Assembly (NCBI GenBank): GCA_947561395.2
Contig: OX387183.1
Location: 14,745,402 to 14,809,401 of the forward strand
DNA: 64,000 bases
Source of the DNA: Buxus sempervirens
Lineage: Eukaryota; Streptophyta; Magnoliopsida; Buxales; Buxaceae
Direction: 5' to 3'
The notes beneath the pieces are model-generated. The model saw only the letters and a list, made by a program, of their open reading frames with translations. It was not told where the DNA came from and made no database searches. Positions 60,668-64,000 of the stretch are shown piece by piece. The first letter of the stretch is position 1, and every line of letters begins with the position of its first letter. A program made the position numbers and the translations under genes.

Positions 60668-60809
60668 TCTTGTTTCTGTTAGTGTTGATTATTAAACCAT
60701 TGCAATGGAAAACAAGAAAGCAATCAAAACAAAGAGGGTTACAACTTACAACCTATATGACTATATCTCCAATCCTCAGAAACCTGTCTTGTTTCTGTTA
60801 GTGTTGATT
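60668..60809. repeat. 23-bp direct repeat around a 96-bp segment
   Basis: A perfect 23-bp sequence (contains CTTGTTTCTGTTAGTGTTGA) occurs at 60668-60690 and 60787-60809. It may be a target duplication of a short insertion (60691-60786) in the last SFGH intron; that segment matches no family I know. Confidence 0.7.
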
Positions 60810-60816
60810 CTTCTTC

Positions 60817-61585
60817 CTTTTTTTTTTTCTTATGAATAATAGAAGGAATAGATTAAAGAGAGGATAGAAGAAAAGATACAAAGCACACAGGCCCATGAGA
60901 GGTGGGCAACCACACATGCTGAAAAGGAAAGGTTAAAAAAACACAAAGAAGGAAACCACCCGTCCAACAGCAAAACAAAAAGGAGCAGGGACAGAATCAT
61001 TCAAAAGCCATGACAGAATTTTCAACTCGGCTAAGTAGTTTGCTACTTCTGCTACCATTTCTGCTTTGTCCTCAATCACTCTGTTTCCACCCGACTCAGT
61101 TAATATGGTTTAGATTTCTTCTAAAATTGTCCATAGCATTAAAAAACTTGGAATCTAATTTCTAACTCTTAGCCTATTGATCCTTGCCTTTTGCCTTAAG
61201 GAGATTTTTTTTTGGTGCATAACTGCAGCTAGCTTTTCAGTTAGATTTTCTTTGATTTCACCTCATCCTTTGTCAAGACAAAATCCTTTCTTTCTCATCA
61301 GCTTGATATCTTTCTCTAGAATTTTTCGTCTCATTCTAAAATCACTGGATTTTCCTTATTCCAAGCAATCAGATTTTTGTTGAGTTGTTTCAACTTTATT
61401 CATAAGACTAACTTTCCCAGCCCTTTAACTTTGATGGTGCCCTACTAGTCCTGCCTAGCTGTTTCAAATTCTGGTTTTGCAGCTGCATGTTTTCAAATTT
61501 AAAAGGGAACCCTTTTTTCATTGGATTTAAATCCCTTAGTGAAATGGGAATGTGATCTAAACGAGGTTTTAGAAGAGCTTCTCGA
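60817..61585 (-). mobile_element. internally deleted L1 LINE fragment
   Basis: The minus strand begins near 61580 with RLDHIPISL and GFPFKFENMQ, sequence typical of the end of the L1 endonuclease domain. It passes through a helical linker with stops, then jumps to RNase H tail sequence (EMVAEVANYLAEL near 61040). It ends in a T run on the plus strand (60818-60828), the L1 poly(A) tail. The whole reverse transcriptase is absent. It lies in the last SFGH intron, antisense to that gene. The right edge abuts the RTE element, which may have inserted into it. Confidence 0.7.
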
Positions 61586-64000
61586 ATCATCATCAGCCAG
61601 TTCCCAGCAAAGTGGGGTCTGCGATACAAATTTTGTCTCTCCATCCCACTCTATCCTATTTTTAGTTAATCTATGCTTTTGTAAGTCTTATTTTATGCAC
61701 CCCATTCATGTCTTTTTAAGTCTTCCTCTTACTCGCTTAGGCCCTTCAATATGCATAATCTACACCTTCTTACAACTGCATCTCTAGGTCTCCGCTTTAC
61801 ATGGCCATACCATCTTAACCTACTCTTTTCCATTTTATCCCCAATGCACGCTATGCCTAATCACTTTGTAATGTCTTCATTTCTAATTTTGTCTTTCTTA
61901 GTTTTTCCACAAGTCTATCTTAGCATCTTTAACTTAGTAACACACATCTTCTGAATATGTTAATTCTTTGCCATCTAACATTTTACACCATACAACATAG
62001 CTGGTCTAATTGCTGTCTTATAGAACTTACCCTTTGATTTAAGTAGAACACGCTTATCACACCAAACCCTATAAGCACCCCTTCACTTAAGCTAACCAGC
62101 TCTAATTTTATGCACAACATCTTCATCAATTTCTTCATCTTTTTGTACCATTGATCCAAGATATTTGAACTTATTACTTAAAGGAATATCCTGATTGTCA
62201 ATTCTAATGGTTTCATTAGTTATATTGTTATTTATATCAAAATGGCATTTCATATATTCAGTCTTTGCATAGCTTATTTTAAAATCCTTTGATTCTAAGG
62301 TGTCTCTCAAAAATTCTAGCTTAATATTTATTTCTTTTCTAGTATGACCCACCAACTACATCATCTGCAAATAATATACACCAAGGCACCTCATCTTGAA
62401 TATGATTCGTCAAATCATCCATAACTAAAGCGAAAAGATAAGGGCTAATAGCTAACCCTTGATGCAAACCTATTTTAACCAGGAAATCAGTTGTCTCACT
62501 ATCAAAGTTTTCACTTTATTTAAGGCTCTCTCATACATACTCTTCATCACATCAATATTTTTTATTGTTACACACCTTTTTTATACAAAGTCCACCAAAT
62601 TAATTCTCTTGGAACCTTATCATATCCTTTTTCTAAATAAAAAAAAAACCATATGCAAATCTTTTTTCTTTTCTCTAGACTTTTCTATTAACTGTCTAAA
62701 TTAAAATATAGCTTCGGTAGTGGATCTTCCAGGTATAAATCCAAATTGGTTTTTAGTTACTCTAGTTATTAGCCTTAATCTACGTTTAATCATTCTTTTC
62801 CATAGTTTCATAGTTGACTCATAAGTTTAATGCTATGGTAATATGCACACTCCTCTACATCTCCCTTATTCTTATATATTGGTATTATTGCATTAATCCT
62901 CCAAGAATTTCGAATTTTCCTAGTTCTTAAAATTCATTAAATGCATTGTTCACCCAACATACACCAATATCTCCCTTGCACTTCCACAACACTATAGGGA
63001 TGCCATATGGGCCCAAAGCTTTTCATATTCTCATTTTGACTAAAGTATCTTTAACTTCTACAATTCGAATCCTACCAATATACGTTTGTTCTCTAGTTCC
63101 ATCACTGCTATCATCCATATAGAATCCAAATCTCTATGTACCGTCTTCATTTGATAATTTCATAAAATATTCTTTCCGTCTTTCTTTAAGCTCCTCATCT
63201 TTTACCAAAACCCTTGAGTTTTCACTTTTAACACATCTAACTTGATCTAAATCCCTCCTTTTCGTTTCTCCAAATTTTGCTAATCTATAAATAAAGTTCT
63301 CACTTTCTTTAGTACCTAACTTATCATATAATTTTTCATAGGCGTGGTTTTTAGCTTCACTAATTTTCTTCATGGATTCTTTTTTAAGACAAATATCCAT
63401 TACCATTAACCTATGTTGTGAAGCTAAACTCTTGCCTAGAATAACCTTGAAATCTCTACAAGTAACTATTTCAGTCCTTGTAAGAAGAAAAAAGTCAATT
63501 TGACTCTAATTTGATCCATTATTAAAAGCCACCAAATATTCAATTCTCTTTTAGAAAAGGTATTTGCTAAAGCAAGGTCATAGGCCACTGTGAACTCAAG
63601 GACTGATCTTCTCATCTCATTCCTTTGACCAAAGCCTCTTCCTTCATGAATTCTAGTATAACCATCATTCTCATCTCCTACATGACCATTTAAATCCTCT
63701 CCTATAAATATCCTTTCATTTTTAGATATGCCTTATATCAACCCATCCATTTCTTATGAAAAAACCTTTTAATGCTTTCATCTAAACCTACTTGGACGTG
63801 CATAGGTCCTAATAATGTTTACAACTTCTTGACTTATGACTAACTTAAGCAAGATTATTTTATCACTAATTCTCTTAGCACTAATATTATATTGCATATT
63901 TTAATCAACCATTATTTTCTACCCTATTTCTATTATTACCTTTCCAGTATACCAAAGTTTTACTTATTAACCTCTTCAGCCTTATCCCCTTTCCATTTAA
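61586..64000 (-). mobile_element. RTE-clade LINE, 3' part, decayed
   Basis: Minus-strand frames encode RTE-type reverse transcriptase pieces: NHAYEKLYDKLGTKE with RRDLDQVRCVK (63406-63134), KISYAKTEYMKCHF with KFKYLGSMVQKDEE (62355-62092), and HVKRRPRD toward the C-terminus (near 61800). The 3' tail reads GACCCCACTTTGCTGGGA then TGATGATGATT, the usual plant RTE ending, at 61587. Many stops and frame changes show it is dead. Its 5' end is beyond the window. It lies in the last SFGH intron, antisense to the gene. Confidence 0.85.

Noticed and set aside
61408-61644. 78-codon minus-strand frame as a host gene
   Set aside because: It reads as L1 sequence after the endonuclease domain (GFPFKFENMQ) running into the RTE 3' tail.

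Overview
The window is nuclear DNA of a flowering plant, probably a woody eudicot or a magnoliid; the species cannot be read from the sequence. The plant call rests on three host genes with plant-type GT-AG introns, AT-rich intergenic DNA, and the mix of Ty1/copia, long-LTR Ty3/gypsy-like, L1, RTE, tRNA-SINE and MITE sequences. I found no bacterial, organellar or CRISPR sequence.

Host genes: (1) 3722-5901 (+), a two-exon gene for a Ser/Arg-rich protein of the At1g65710 type with an N-terminal acylation signal. (2) 10295-18085 (-), a complete five-exon NAD+-dependent glycerol-3-phosphate dehydrogenase of the cytosolic GPDHC1 type. (3) 55089-60521 (+), six exons of S-formylglutathione hydrolase; its final exon lies beyond the right edge. 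Genes 2 and 3 are recognisable orthologues of At2g41540 and At2g41530, which are neighbours in Arabidopsis. Here they are head to head, but 37 kb of mostly transposon DNA has been driven between them.

Layout of the 37-kb wedge: a 279-bp Mutator-like MITE (19.2 kb); a 5'-truncated L1 LINE (20.13-25.41 kb) split by a Tnt1/Tork-like copia element; a 3.4-kb apparent solo LTR containing a 147-bp tandem array (25.58-28.99 kb); a 2.2-kb solo LTR (30.70-32.93 kb); then a four-level nest (33.17-48.05 kb) in which a RE1-like copia element holds a long LTR (35.10-44.24), which holds another (37.35-43.67), which holds a third (38.42-41.30). Next come a 582-bp MITE with a 10-bp target duplication (50.8 kb), an L1 3' fragment (52.8-54.0 kb) and a 219-bp MITE (54.1 kb). 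Most boundaries were fixed by target-site duplications read directly from the flanks.

The introns also hold young insertions: a SINE with both tRNA promoter boxes in GPDH intron 2, a Harbinger-type MITE in SFGH intron 3, and an L1 piece plus an RTE LINE that stretch the last SFGH intron past the window edge. The LTR elements are all fossils: two broken copia copies and five apparent solo LTRs.

I found no undescribed gene system. The most interesting items are the preserved GPDH-SFGH linkage across the wedge, the layered nest, the prevalence of solo LTRs, and several unexplained palindromes and direct repeats.
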